This document shows positions 24,976-33,607 of a stretch of DNA of 64,000 nucleotides, in pieces. The notes under the pieces were generated by a model. That model had not been told where the DNA came from and made no database searches. It worked only from the letters and a program-made list of their open reading frames with translations. The translations under genes and the position numbers were made by a program. Origin of the DNA: Coprenecus sp902388455 (GTDB lineage: Bacteria > Bacteroidota > Bacteroidia > Bacteroidales > UBA932); assembly GCA_963931615.1 (NCBI GenBank), contig OZ007032.1, forward strand, positions 2,232,001 to 2,296,000. The letters are read 5' to 3'. How positions within the stretch are numbered: position 1 is the stretch's first letter; every line of letters begins with the position of its first letter.

Positions 24976-26211
24976 ATGGAACAGATTATGAATCAGACAG
25001 ATGTAAAGGTTTCGTTCTACCTTAAAAAGAGCGAGGCGGATGCCAGGGGAAACTGTCCCGTGATGGCACGGCTTATTGTCGGCAAGCACTCTGAAACAGC
25101 ATTCAGTGTCAAGTTTCGTGTGCCACAGTCATTGTGGTCATCCGGACGGGCGTGTGGAAAAAGTGTTGCGGCAAGAGACATAAACAACAGACTGGATGAA
25201 ATACGTGCTGCCGCGCTCGGCATCTATGCGGAACAATCTGCAATCCGTGAGGATGTAACAGCAGAGGATGTAAAGCATCAACTTTTGGGTATGGCTTCGG
25301 AACAGGAAACCCTATTAAGCTATTTCAGACTTTTCATTAGAAATTTCGAGAAACGCGTTGGGATCAATCGTACGGAAAAGACATTGAGGGCTTACCGCAA
25401 TTCCTACAATCATCTGGTACGTTTTTTACAGATGCAATATAAGCTGTCAGATATCCCTTTTGCCGCATTGGACCGTTCCTTCATTGAAAAATATGACTTG
25501 TATCTACGTACGGAATGTTGTCTGGCTTCAGGCACAATAGTCAATCTTACCGTCCAACTGAAAACAATTGTCGGAGAAGCTATTGCTGACGGTATAATAA
25601 CAGTATTCCCGTTTGTCGGATATGAACCGGTACATCCGAAACCGGAACAGAAATATCTCACCTCCGAAGAATTGAATAGGATTATGACAACACCTCTCCA
25701 TGATCAGATTCTTTATCATGTGAGAGATATGTTCCTGTTTTCCTGTTATACGGGTATTCCCTATAGCGACATGTGTCTGCTGACAAATGAAAACCTTTCT
25801 CTCGCGGAAGATGGTACCTGGTGGATCAGGAGTTCTCGCAAGAAAACCGGTGTAGATTTTGAAATACCGCTTATGGAACTGCCGTTCCATATTATTGAAA
25901 AATACCGCGATATGGCTCCTGAAGGAAAGCTTCTCCCCATGTATTCCAACAGTTCATTGAATCGTTATCTGAAACGCATCGCCGAAATTTGCGGTATAGG
26001 ACGTAAGCTGGTCTTCCATGCAGCCCGTCATACCTATGCGACAGAAATTACACTTTCCCATGGCGTACCGCTTGAAACGGTCAGCAAGATGTTGGGGCAC
26101 AGTCGTATTGAGACCACACAGCATTACGCAAAGGTGACAGACAATAAGATAGATACAGATACGAAAGCATTGGATAAAATAATTGTTGAGCGGTTTTCTG
26201 TAGTTATTTGA
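24976..26211 (+). CDS. Tyrosine recombinase (ICE integrase 1)
   Basis: From ATG 24976 the protein is 411 residues, with an alternative ATG at 24988. Residues of about 1-100 form the arm-DNA-binding domain typical of Bacteroides integrases (VKVSFYLKKSEADARGNCPV), a core-binding helical domain follows (LRAYRNSYNHLVRFLQ), then the catalytic domain with HAARHTYATEI (HxxR), GHSRIETTQHY and the Tyr nucleophile. The first catalytic Arg of the family is replaced (CYTGIPYSDM), as in IntDOT. It catalyses strand exchange at the att sites. The second integrase starts 3 bp after its stop, so both are made from one transcript. Confidence 0.92.
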   Translation: MEQIMNQTDVKVSFYLKKSEADARGNCPVMARLIVGKHSETAFSVKFRVPQSLWSSGRACGKSVAARDINNRLDEIRAAALGIYAEQSAIREDVTAEDVKHQLLGMASEQETLLSYFRLFIRNFEKRVGINRTEKTLRAYRNSYNHLVRFLQMQYKLSDIPFAALDRSFIEKYDLYLRTECCLASGTIVNLTVQLKTIVGEAIADGIITVFPFVGYEPVHPKPEQKYLTSEELNRIMTTPLHDQILYHVRDMFLFSCYTGIPYSDMCLLTNENLSLAEDGTWWIRSSRKKTGVDFEIPLMELPFHIIEKYRDMAPEGKLLPMYSNSSLNRYLKRIAEICGIGRKLVFHAARHTYATEITLSHGVPLETVSKMLGHSRIETTQHYAKVTDNKIDTDTKALDKIIVERFSVVI

Positions 26212-26213
26212 TA

Positions 26214-27557
26214 ATGGCAAAAAATAGGATTATGAAAAGAAATACTGACAATATGGAAATCAAACGTCGCAGTACATTTGCGATACTGTTTTATATAAAC
26301 CGCACCAAAGTCCGTAAGGATGGAACGTGCCAGTTGCTGTGCAAGATAAGCATAGATGCCAAATGGGAACAGATAGGAACGAAAGTATCCGTCAATCCGG
26401 CCATCTGGAATCCTGAAAAAGGACGGGCTGACGGCCGCAGTGAGAATGCCATTACCGTCAACCGGGCTATTGATGATCTGACCAAAGAAATCAAGGAGCA
26501 TTACAGGCGGATTAAGAACAGTCTGGGATTTATTACGGCAGAGCAGGTAAAGAATGCCGTGATGGGAGTCGGTCAGAAACCGTTAACTCTGCTGGCTCTT
26601 TTCAGAGAGCATAACGAGGAGTTTAAGAAACGTATCGGAATAGACCGGATAAAAGAAACTTATGACTCTTACCAGCGTTCATATAAGCATCTTTCGGCTT
26701 TCATCGAGGAAAAACGTGGCGTAGAGGATGTTCTTTTACGGAACCTTAACCGTGTTTTTTATGATGACTTTGAACTTTTTCTCAGGACGGACAGGAATTT
26801 AAGCCCGAAGAGCGTGCATGAACATCTTTATAGGCTGAAGAAGATGACCATGCGGGCTGTCAGCCAGGGAACAATCCGCCGTGATCCGTATTGTCGCCTT
26901 CATCCTGAACTGCCCAAACGGAAAAGTCGTCATCTGAAGCTGGAAGACCTGAAGACACTGCTTACAACACCTGTCGAGAAGCCACAGCTTCAGTTTGTAA
27001 GGGATATGTTCATCTTCTCCACTTTTACCGGACTTGCCTATACGGATTTGAAAAAACTGAGGGTAAATGATATTACCCAATCTGAAGACGGTTCATGGTG
27101 GATTCATATCCACCGCCAGAAAACAGGAACACTGTCTTCTGTCCGATTGCTGGATATTCCGTTGAAGATAATAGAGAAATATCGGGAACAGAGAAAGGAT
27201 GACAAGGTCTTCAATCTGTATAGTCGTACGTATTTCATTATGCTCGCCCACCAGTTGGGTGAAGTTTACGGATTTGAACTTACATTTCATAAGGCACGAC
27301 ACAATTTCGGAACCCATATAACCCTTTCATTGGGTGTTCCAATCGAGACAGTCGGCAAAATGATGGGGCACATGCGTATTGAGACCACGCAGCTTTATGC
27401 CAAAGTGACTGACAGGAAAGTGGACGAGGACATGAAACGGCTGAAAGCAGCCGGAATGGACCGAACTTTTGGTTTGTACGAAGAAGAGGTTATTGTCAAG
27501 AAACGGAGAAGGAAATTCGGATACCAATTGTCCGACAACAAAGAAACGACCTTGTAA
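26214..27557 (+). CDS. Tyrosine recombinase (ICE integrase 2)
   Basis: From ATG 26214 the protein is 447 residues; later ATGs at 26232 and 26253 are possible. It parallels integrase 1: arm-binding domain (STFAILFYINRTKVRKDGTC), core-binding helices (TYDSYQRSYKHLSAFI), and catalytic domain with HKARHNFGTHI, GHMRIETTQLY and the nucleophilic Tyr. The first Arg position is again altered (FTGLAYTDLKKL). Its tail (about 35 residues) is rich in Lys and Arg. Paired integrases in tandem are known from several Bacteroides elements, where both can be needed for integration; which copy acts at this insertion cannot be told. Confidence 0.92.
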   Translation: MAKNRIMKRNTDNMEIKRRSTFAILFYINRTKVRKDGTCQLLCKISIDAKWEQIGTKVSVNPAIWNPEKGRADGRSENAITVNRAIDDLTKEIKEHYRRIKNSLGFITAEQVKNAVMGVGQKPLTLLALFREHNEEFKKRIGIDRIKETYDSYQRSYKHLSAFIEEKRGVEDVLLRNLNRVFYDDFELFLRTDRNLSPKSVHEHLYRLKKMTMRAVSQGTIRRDPYCRLHPELPKRKSRHLKLEDLKTLLTTPVEKPQLQFVRDMFIFSTFTGLAYTDLKKLRVNDITQSEDGSWWIHIHRQKTGTLSSVRLLDIPLKIIEKYREQRKDDKVFNLYSRTYFIMLAHQLGEVYGFELTFHKARHNFGTHITLSLGVPIETVGKMMGHMRIETTQLYAKVTDRKVDEDMKRLKAAGMDRTFGLYEEEVIVKKRRRKFGYQLSDNKETTL

Positions 27558-27582
27558 AGAGGCCGTTTCTTTTACTTTTGCT

Positions 27583-27894
27583 TCATACCCATCGCTGTTC
27601 TTCCCTGCATCTTTTATATGCGTCGTCAAGAACTTTTTGTATGTCTGACTCTTTGTAAAGGGCTTTTCCCTGTACAAGATAGTAAGGTATCATACCGAGG
27701 GTCCGGTATTCCTGCAAGGTACGCCGGCTTACTTTCAACAGTTTTGAAAGTTCCTCGTCCGTGAGGAAATAATCACCGTGGAATGCGGGCCTTGGAGCCG
27801 TCCGTATTGCGTCTATCATGCGCTCCATGTTTTCCAGCCCTTTGAAAATAGTATCAATTCTCGGGTCTTTTCTGTTTATAAGATCGTAACTCAT
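27583..27894 (-). CDS. Small excisionase-like HTH protein
   Basis: This 103-residue protein carries a winged/MerR-type HTH of the HTH_17 (excisionase) kind near residues 42-90 (LTDEELSKLLKVSRRTLQEYRTL). The N-terminal helix (DTIFKGLENMERMIDAIRT) may mediate pairing. Small basic HTH proteins of this type act in CTn excision or control of transfer genes. It overlaps the next upstream gene by 4 bp (ATGA-type), and all three HTH genes run leftward from about 28520. It converges on integrase 2, only 25 bp away. Confidence 0.8.
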   Translation of the reverse strand: MSYDLINRKDPRIDTIFKGLENMERMIDAIRTAPRPAFHGDYFLTDEELSKLLKVSRRTLQEYRTLGMIPYYLVQGKALYKESDIQKVLDDAYKRCREEQRWV

Positions 27895-28184
27895 GGCTTT
27901 CTTTTTTGTGGGTGATAACTTGATTCCAACAGGCTTTGTACATCTTCCGGCTTATAGAAGAACTTGTTCTTGATCCGGGTGAAAGGCAACAGTCCTTTCT
28001 CGCGATATACCTGAAGTGTTCTCTTGGATATTCGGAGAATCCCGCATACCTCCTGATTGTCCATCCATTTTTTCAGTGCCGCGTCTTTGGTCTGACTACA
28101 TATACCGGTGACTTTTTTCTCGATCATGCTGAGACGGACAACCAATTCGTCAAAGGTCTGTTTTTCCATACATATAATTTCCAT
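27891..28184 (-). CDS. Small excisionase-like HTH protein, second of three
   Basis: The 97-residue protein has the same HTH_17-type fold (VCGILRISKRTLQVYREKGL, then FTRIKNKFFYKPEDV), with an N-terminal helix likely to form a coil. ATG 28169 (MEKQTFDELV) is an alternative start. The gene overlaps the following one by 4 bp, which couples their translation. The paralogues differ mainly at the N-terminus, suggesting a set with different partners. Confidence 0.78.
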   Translation of the reverse strand: MEIICMEKQTFDELVVRLSMIEKKVTGICSQTKDAALKKWMDNQEVCGILRISKRTLQVYREKGLLPFTRIKNKFFYKPEDVQSLLESSYHPQKRKP

Positions 28185-28196
28185 ACCGTCATTTTA

Positions 28197-28520
28197 TTAG
28201 GGTTGAAGACCGAGTTCTTTTTTTATTCTCGCCGGCAGCACCTTCCCCTTCCTGTTCAGGAAGTCCTGGACTTCCGAAGCCTTGTAGTAGGTACGCCCGT
28301 CAATCATGTAGTATGTGACGAGCTTCTTCTGGCGGTAGCGTGCAAGGGTGCGTTTCGTAACGCCAAGGAGTTCGCACATATCCTGGTTGTCGAGCAGCTT
28401 GTCACCCTCAAGGGCGGCCGTCTGCCTGTTCATGCGGTTCAGTCTGTCATCTATCCTGTCAAACCGTTCCATTATCTGGTGGAGCATCATCTGGAATGTC
28501 TCCCTGTCTATCTGTATCAT
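28197..28520 (-). CDS. Small excisionase-like HTH protein, first of three
   Basis: From ATG 28520 (MIQIDRETFQMM) it is 107 residues. Longer in-frame starts up to 28799 give a stretch without family character and overlap the next gene, so they are rejected. The N-terminal half is a predicted coil (IMERFDRIDDRLNRMNRQ), and the HTH (MCELLGVTKRTLARYRQKKL) with wing is C-terminal. All three paralogues keep the KRTL/RRTL recognition-helix start. It precedes the second HTH gene by 12 bp. Confidence 0.78.
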   Translation of the reverse strand: MIQIDRETFQMMLHQIMERFDRIDDRLNRMNRQTAALEGDKLLDNQDMCELLGVTKRTLARYRQKKLVTYYMIDGRTYYKASEVQDFLNRKGKVLPARIKKELGLQP

Positions 28521-28726
28521 AATGAATTCTGTTTTTAGTGTAATAATTCCATTTTTTACACCGTGTTGCGCAACAGGTTTCATTATGATATAGGCCAAAA
28601 CATGGACCAATGGAGCATATTGCCACATAAAAACATGGCAAGTCGCTGAATAATAGAGAAATAAAAAATCAGCCCCATAAAAACGAGACTGATGGAAGTA
28701 TTGCAAATGCAAGAGCGTGCAATCTT

Positions 28727-29143
28727 TTATTGCAATGTTTTGCGATAAGTAAGGCGGCAGATCCCGTTTCTGAATGTTTTTGTCCTGACCAGTTCCCATT
28801 TGTCCGTGGAGATATGTTTTGATACGGGAACCGTTTCGGAACTGATTACCGGAAGAAGAAAAATGACCATCTCATCTATCAGGCGGTACAGGGACAGTCC
28901 CCGCAGCAGTTCTGCGCCGCTGTCGTCATAGATTTCAGCCAGATATATGTCAGAGGGTGCAGACTGTTCCTTGTCACAGATGAGGTCGACTAGCGGATAG
29001 CCCGGATACAACATGCGGGTGGACCGGCCCCGCCAGTAAGGGAAACCGTCATCGCTGTTTTGTATCCATTGCAGCAGGGAATCGTTCCGTGCGGGGACGA
29101 AACCGTTCAATGTCATTGCTATCAGAACCTGTAACTTTGCCAT
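28727..29143 (-). CDS. DHFR/RibD-like fold protein of the ICE
   Basis: From ATG 29143 the protein is 138 residues. Its N-terminus (MAKLQVLIAMTLNGFVPAR) looks like the first strand and helix of dihydrofolate reductase or RibD reductase proteins, and further parts (LPVISSETVPVSKHIS) have that character, but no folate- or NADPH-binding motif is clear. Proteins of this kind are common in Bacteroides conjugative elements, with unknown function. No promoter match to TAnnTTTG is visible upstream. It may be a small regulator rather than an enzyme. Confidence 0.45.
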   Translation of the reverse strand: MAKLQVLIAMTLNGFVPARNDSLLQWIQNSDDGFPYWRGRSTRMLYPGYPLVDLICDKEQSAPSDIYLAEIYDDSGAELLRGLSLYRLIDEMVIFLLPVISSETVPVSKHISTDKWELVRTKTFRNGICRLTYRKTLQ

Positions 29144-29164
29144 ACCTTGATACTCCAAATGAAA

Positions 29165-29181
29165 AGCGTGAGGCTCACGCT
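29165..29181. terminator. Perfect 8-bp hairpin near the DHFR-like gene
   Basis: AGCGTGAG and CTCACGCT flank one base. CTCACGCTATT recurs at 29230-29240, so a longer structure can also form. No strong T-run follows; termination is only a guess. The rest of the gene-free stretch (29182-29461) shows nothing else that I can name. Confidence 0.35.
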
Positions 29182-29461
29182 ATTTCGGATGGAGGCTCTG
29201 ACAAAGCCCAATACAGAAATTTGCATGAGCTCACGCTATTAGGCATAGCATAAGCTGCACGCAAAAGCCTCTGTATTTTTGAATTTGTCAGATTCCCATC
29301 CGAGACGTCTTGCGACTTATGTATAATATCCGGCGAGGCTGTCAGCCCTGTCGGTATTTTCTTATGTTCCTGCTGGCAGTATGTATTCCATATTTTGCCA
29401 GACTTATGCAAATGTAGGCATTTTATTCCAGACTGGAAAACATCTCCGGTCTATATTGCCT

Positions 29462-30769
29462 TTATTTGTCGTTCAGTCCGTATTTCTTCATTTTTCTGTA
29501 CAACGTAGAAGGATCAATGTGCAGCATCTCCGCCGTCCGTTTCCGGTTGCCCGTGCATATTTTCAAGGCCCTGATGATGGACTGTTTTTCCTGTGTCTCA
29601 TTTTCCGGAAAAAGGAAGATTTTCTCTTTCTCATCCTCGATTCTTATGTTCAAACAAGCCGTTTCGATTATCGGCTGTTTGGACAGCAGGACGGCTCGTT
29701 TGATCTTGTTCTGCAATTCCCGTACATTTCCCGGCCAGCCGTATGAGAGCAGCTGTTGCTCTGCCTCACGGCTGAATCCGTCGGTCTGCCGTTTGAGTTC
29801 CCTGGAAAACTTTTCCCTGAAATGTTCGGCAAGCGGAAGTATGTCCTCCGGGCATTCATGCAGGGCCGGCAGGACGATTTCAAATTCCCCCAGACGGTGG
29901 TAGAGGTCTTCCCGGAAGCGTCTCTCCCTGATGGCCAGCTGAAGGTCCTCGTTGGTTGCCGCCACTATCCTTACGTCGGAGTGTTTCTCCCGGTTGCTGC
30001 CTATAGGGATATAGCTGCCTTCCTGCAAGGTACGCAGGAGCATGCTTTGTACCTCCATGGACAATGTTCCTACTTCGTCAAGGAACAGGGTCCCGCCACG
30101 GGCCGTTTCAAAGAAGCCTTCACGGTTTGTGTCCGCCCCCGTAAACGTCCCCTTCACATGCCCGAAAAAGAGCGAGGGCGCAAGCTCTTTGGGAATGACC
30201 CCGCAGTTTACTGCCAGGAACGGCTTTTCCCTGCGCTCGCTGGAATAATGGATACGTTGCGCTACGGATTCCTTGCCGGCACCGTTCGGACCAAGAATCA
30301 GTACGGAAATGTCAAATGGAGCGACCGTACGAGCTAGATTTTCCACTTCTTTCATCTGTCGGCTGTTCCTGGGAAGGATGCCCTTGTCCTTTCCGTATAT
30401 GACTGAGCGAGGATGCAGGATGTTCTTTATCAGACTTTGCAGTTCATCCATCTGAACAGGCTTGGCCAGATAGTCTTTTGCCCCCATCTTGATGGCACGG
30501 ACGGCATCCGACACGGAGGCATATCCGGTCATGATGATGAAGGGAACGTCTATCCGTTCTCTCTGCATCCATTCGAGCAGCGATATGCCGTCCCCCTGCG
30601 GAAGACGGACATCGGAAAGGACAAGATCGAAAGGCTCCTTTTTCAGAAGCCGCCTTGCACCGGGTTCGTCTATCGTCGTCACTGCTTCATAGCCGGATTT
30701 CTCAAACCATTTCTTTTGTTGTCCGGCCAGCAGGATATTGTCTTCAACTATGAGTATTCTGTGTTTCAT
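29462..30769 (-). CDS. rteB: RteB-like sigma-54-type response regulator
   Basis: The 435-residue protein has a receiver domain (residues 1-115, phosphoacceptor D53 in LSDVRLP), a sigma-54-type AAA+ ATPase domain and a Fis-type HTH (GNRKRTAEMLHIDPSTLYRK). The Walker A is the atypical GPNGAGKE and the sigma-54 loop is GTFTGA rather than GAFTGA. Walker B is FLDEVG. In CTnDOT, RteB activates rteC and thus excision. It overlaps rteA by 26 bp, so the pair forms one transcript. No tetQ is present upstream, unlike CTnDOT, so the usual tetracycline signal does not apply directly. Confidence 0.88.
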   Translation of the reverse strand: MKHRILIVEDNILLAGQQKKWFEKSGYEAVTTIDEPGARRLLKKEPFDLVLSDVRLPQGDGISLLEWMQRERIDVPFIIMTGYASVSDAVRAIKMGAKDYLAKPVQMDELQSLIKNILHPRSVIYGKDKGILPRNSRQMKEVENLARTVAPFDISVLILGPNGAGKESVAQRIHYSSERREKPFLAVNCGVIPKELAPSLFFGHVKGTFTGADTNREGFFETARGGTLFLDEVGTLSMEVQSMLLRTLQEGSYIPIGSNREKHSDVRIVAATNEDLQLAIRERRFREDLYHRLGEFEIVLPALHECPEDILPLAEHFREKFSRELKRQTDGFSREAEQQLLSYGWPGNVRELQNKIKRAVLLSKQPIIETACLNIRIEDEKEKIFLFPENETQEKQSIIRALKICTGNRKRTAEMLHIDPSTLYRKMKKYGLNDK

Positions 30770-33116
30770 CCGTATAGTTCTTTAAGTCAAGTTTTCTGAT
30801 TTCCGAAAGCAGGTTCTTCGCATCGCCTACCAGCCGGTCTATTCTTCCGATGACCGTCTCTGTATATGTACTGATGGTCAGATCATCGGAAGTATCGTCA
30901 TGTAGGATTCTGCTGTATGTTTCCAGTTCACAGGCCACTCCCAGCTGTTCCCAGGTGGGATACATGCGGTGCAGGGTGTTTTTCATCCGCTCCGTGTCCG
31001 TTTTCATGCTTTCAAGGGCTTTTTTCAGTTCCGTCCTGTTGTCGATCGATTCCTCAATGAAAGCATTGAGCATCCATTCCATATCCCCCGTCTCTGCGGC
31101 TAAGGCATTGAAATCCGCCTTCTGTTCCTGCCGCTGGCCCGACCTTTCCATTATGGAGGAAAGGAAAGCCTGCAGCTCGTTCATGGAGAACGGTTTCTGT
31201 ATGCAGCCGGAAAAGCCGGCTTCAGTATAGCGGCTTTCGTCCACGTCGTTGCGGGCAGTCATGGCGGCAACCGGAATGGTGCGTGAATTTCCGATATTGG
31301 AATGACGCAGGAGATATAGCAAGTCAAAACCGCTGGTCCCGTGCATCTGGATGTCTGTCAGCAGTAAGTCGTAGGGTTCTTTCCGCAGTTCGCCCACCAC
31401 GTCCTTCGCCCCGATGCAGGTACGGCATGATACACCGTTGCGCTCCAGCATCTCCATGACGATGCGCAGTTGTATCGGATCGTCGTCCACAAGGATGATA
31501 CGCTTTGGAAGGCTGAGCCTTTTCACGGTCGGCATGACGTGGTTCTTTACCGGTTCAGTGGAAATGGCGAGGGGGATTTCCGTGTGGAACAGACTGCCTT
31601 CCCCGACATGGCTCGATACGGAAATACTGCCGCCGAGCAGGTTCACAAGTCCCTTGGTTATCGGAAGGCCGAGCCCGAAGCCTTCCGGCGAAATGTCTGG
31701 CGCCGCCCGTTCAAACGGTCTGAATATGCGTTCTATCGTTTCCTTGTCCATGCCGATGCCCGAGTCCTCCACCTCCATGGTCATTACCACGTCCTTGTGG
31801 CTTACCCGGAAACAGACTGTTCCGTTGCGGGTGAACTTGATAGCGTTAGTCAGCAGGTTGTCCGCCACCTGACGGATACGGTCCGCATCTCCGTATACCA
31901 CTATGTCGGTGCCTTCTGCTTCCGTTTTGAAGACCAGCCCCTTGTCATTGGCCGCACAGGTGTATTCCTCGTTAATGTCGTCGACGAAGGCTTTCAGGTT
32001 GAAAGGTATCCTGTTCAGTGATTCCTTCGCTTCGTCCAGTCTGGAGAGGTCAAGCAGGCTGTTGGCAAGCCTTGTGATATGGCGTGAGGACTTGATGATG
32101 TTGTCAAGGTAAGTGTTGCGGCGTTTTCTTTCCCTGGTGTCAATGGCCAGTTCCGCACTGCCGCAGATGGCGTTCAATGGTCCCCTTATGTCATGGGAAA
32201 GCGTTACGATGATACGCTTTCTCATTTCGGACAGTTCCCGGTTCTGTTTGAGCGTATCCACCAGTCTGCTGCGGTCATGTTCCTTGCGCCGTATGTCCCT
32301 CTGTATGACAAGATGGGATATGATCAGCAGGACAATGGCAACGATGATGGTGGCCGCAAACAGCTTGAATGAAAGTGCCTTTGCCTCCGCAATCCTTGTT
32401 TCCCGGTTTTGGAAAGCGGCCTGGACCTGTTCGTCAAGGGCGGTGATGAAGGAGTTCAGTCTTTTGTTCAGTTTCAGGTTTTGCAAACGCAGACTGTCAA
32501 TATAGAGTCCGATATGTCTGTCATGCTCTTCCTGCATGGTTATCAACTGGCGGTTGAGCTGCCGCAGTTCTGTCGTGGAAGCCGGCACCTGTACGGTTTC
32601 CTTCTTGCCAAAGAAACCTGCTATGCCGTTTTTCCGGCGGGTGACCGTGCGTGTACGGGTACTCTTGTCGATGACCTCGGGGAGATGGTTGTAGAGCAGG
32701 CTGTCTGATGTCCTCTGCTCCTGAAAAACCGTTGTAAGATGATACAGGCGGCTTTCCTTCTCTTCCAACAGTCGTCGCAATGTGTCTATCTGTTCGTGGC
32801 TTACCAGATCCAGGCCGTTGTCTTTCATCCGTTCCAGCAGGCTGTCTATGTGCAGGCGCCTGTTCTGGTATGCTGAGAAGTCCTCGCTGTCCCATCCGAT
32901 GGCGGATTCCCCCAGCAATGCGATTCCGACAATGTGGCGGCGTATGGCGTTGACTTCATTCCGGATCTCACGTATTTCTGCGGTTCCGTTTGCTATGTCA
33001 TGCATTTTTTTGCGCTCATGAAGCAGTATGGCAATCATGCTTCCGATGACTGCCAGCAATATCAGATAACCAGCTATGATTTTTGTCTGCAATGAAATTC
33101 CACTTAGCTTCCTCAT
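30744..33116 (-). CDS. rteA: RteA-like hybrid sensor histidine kinase
   Basis: This 790-residue membrane kinase has TM1 (about 12-33), a periplasmic sensor loop of about 220 residues, TM2 (about 252-271), the HisKA segment with H308 (TLSHDIRGPLNAI), HATPase_c motifs (DNLLTNAIKF, GLGLPITKGLVNLLGG), a fused receiver (ILVDDDPIQ to LLTDIQM), and a C-terminal Hpt-like tail (NTLHRMYPTW). It should pass phosphate to RteB. The sensor signal is unknown. Transcription starts far upstream (about 390 nt), and an intrinsic terminator lies directly before the ATG, so attenuation is likely. It stands where CTnDOT has tetQ-rteA-rteB. Confidence 0.88.
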   Translation of the reverse strand: MRKLSGISLQTKIIAGYLILLAVIGSMIAILLHERKKMHDIANGTAEIREIRNEVNAIRRHIVGIALLGESAIGWDSEDFSAYQNRRLHIDSLLERMKDNGLDLVSHEQIDTLRRLLEEKESRLYHLTTVFQEQRTSDSLLYNHLPEVIDKSTRTRTVTRRKNGIAGFFGKKETVQVPASTTELRQLNRQLITMQEEHDRHIGLYIDSLRLQNLKLNKRLNSFITALDEQVQAAFQNRETRIAEAKALSFKLFAATIIVAIVLLIISHLVIQRDIRRKEHDRSRLVDTLKQNRELSEMRKRIIVTLSHDIRGPLNAICGSAELAIDTRERKRRNTYLDNIIKSSRHITRLANSLLDLSRLDEAKESLNRIPFNLKAFVDDINEEYTCAANDKGLVFKTEAEGTDIVVYGDADRIRQVADNLLTNAIKFTRNGTVCFRVSHKDVVMTMEVEDSGIGMDKETIERIFRPFERAAPDISPEGFGLGLPITKGLVNLLGGSISVSSHVGEGSLFHTEIPLAISTEPVKNHVMPTVKRLSLPKRIILVDDDPIQLRIVMEMLERNGVSCRTCIGAKDVVGELRKEPYDLLLTDIQMHGTSGFDLLYLLRHSNIGNSRTIPVAAMTARNDVDESRYTEAGFSGCIQKPFSMNELQAFLSSIMERSGQRQEQKADFNALAAETGDMEWMLNAFIEESIDNRTELKKALESMKTDTERMKNTLHRMYPTWEQLGVACELETYSRILHDDTSDDLTISTYTETVIGRIDRLVGDAKNLLSEIRKLDLKNYTDETQNTHS

Positions 33117-33128
33117 ACGCCTTATGAT

Positions 33129-33168
33129 AAAAAAATCCCGAAAGGTTGTGGGGCGCAGTCTTCCGGGA
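33129..33168 (-). terminator. Intrinsic terminator (attenuator) directly before rteA
   Basis: On the minus strand TCCCGGAAG pairs with CTTTCGGGA (one G-U) across a 15-nt loop, followed by seven T, ending about 13 bp before the rteA ATG. Transcripts entering rteA must pass it. Upstream in the leader lie two further hairpins: GCGGGC/GCCCGC near 33245-33264 and TTCTGCCG/CGGCAGAA near 33276-33300. Confidence 0.75.
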
Positions 33169-33511
33169 CGTGAGTAATTTGGATGTCACCCCGATGCGCT
33201 ATCCAGTCGTACACAGAATGCACTCCGGCCTTTTATAACCTTGGCGGGCGACGGTTTGCCCGCATGATTCTCCCTTCTGCCGGCAGCTGTCGGCAGAAAA
33301 TTCTCTGGTTCGGGTATCCAATATCTTGTCCATATTCTTTTTTTTACAGTCAGTCCATATTTCTGTTTCTCCGTATTTTCCGATGCAGGAAAAAATAAGG
33401 CCCCCTGTTATAGTCCCGTGTGGAAATGTGGATGGCCCTGTTTTCGTTTGCCTGAATTATGGAAGTTCCGGCAAGACAATACGTTGTCCTATTGTATAAT
33501 ATTCCAAAATA

Positions 33512-33519
33512 CAAATATA
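33512..33519 (-). promoter_or_regulatory. -7 promoter box for the rteA-rteB leader
   Basis: The minus strand reads TATATTTG, which would start a leader of about 390 nt before rteA. No other coding region is visible in the 33117-33607 gap. Confidence 0.5.
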
Positions 33520-33607
33520 TACATTTGTTCCTAACTGCAATGAAGTTAATATATGTTTGTCTTGATTTCAAACAAGTTTTAACATGTTATAGGTCATAAA
33601 GCCGCGT

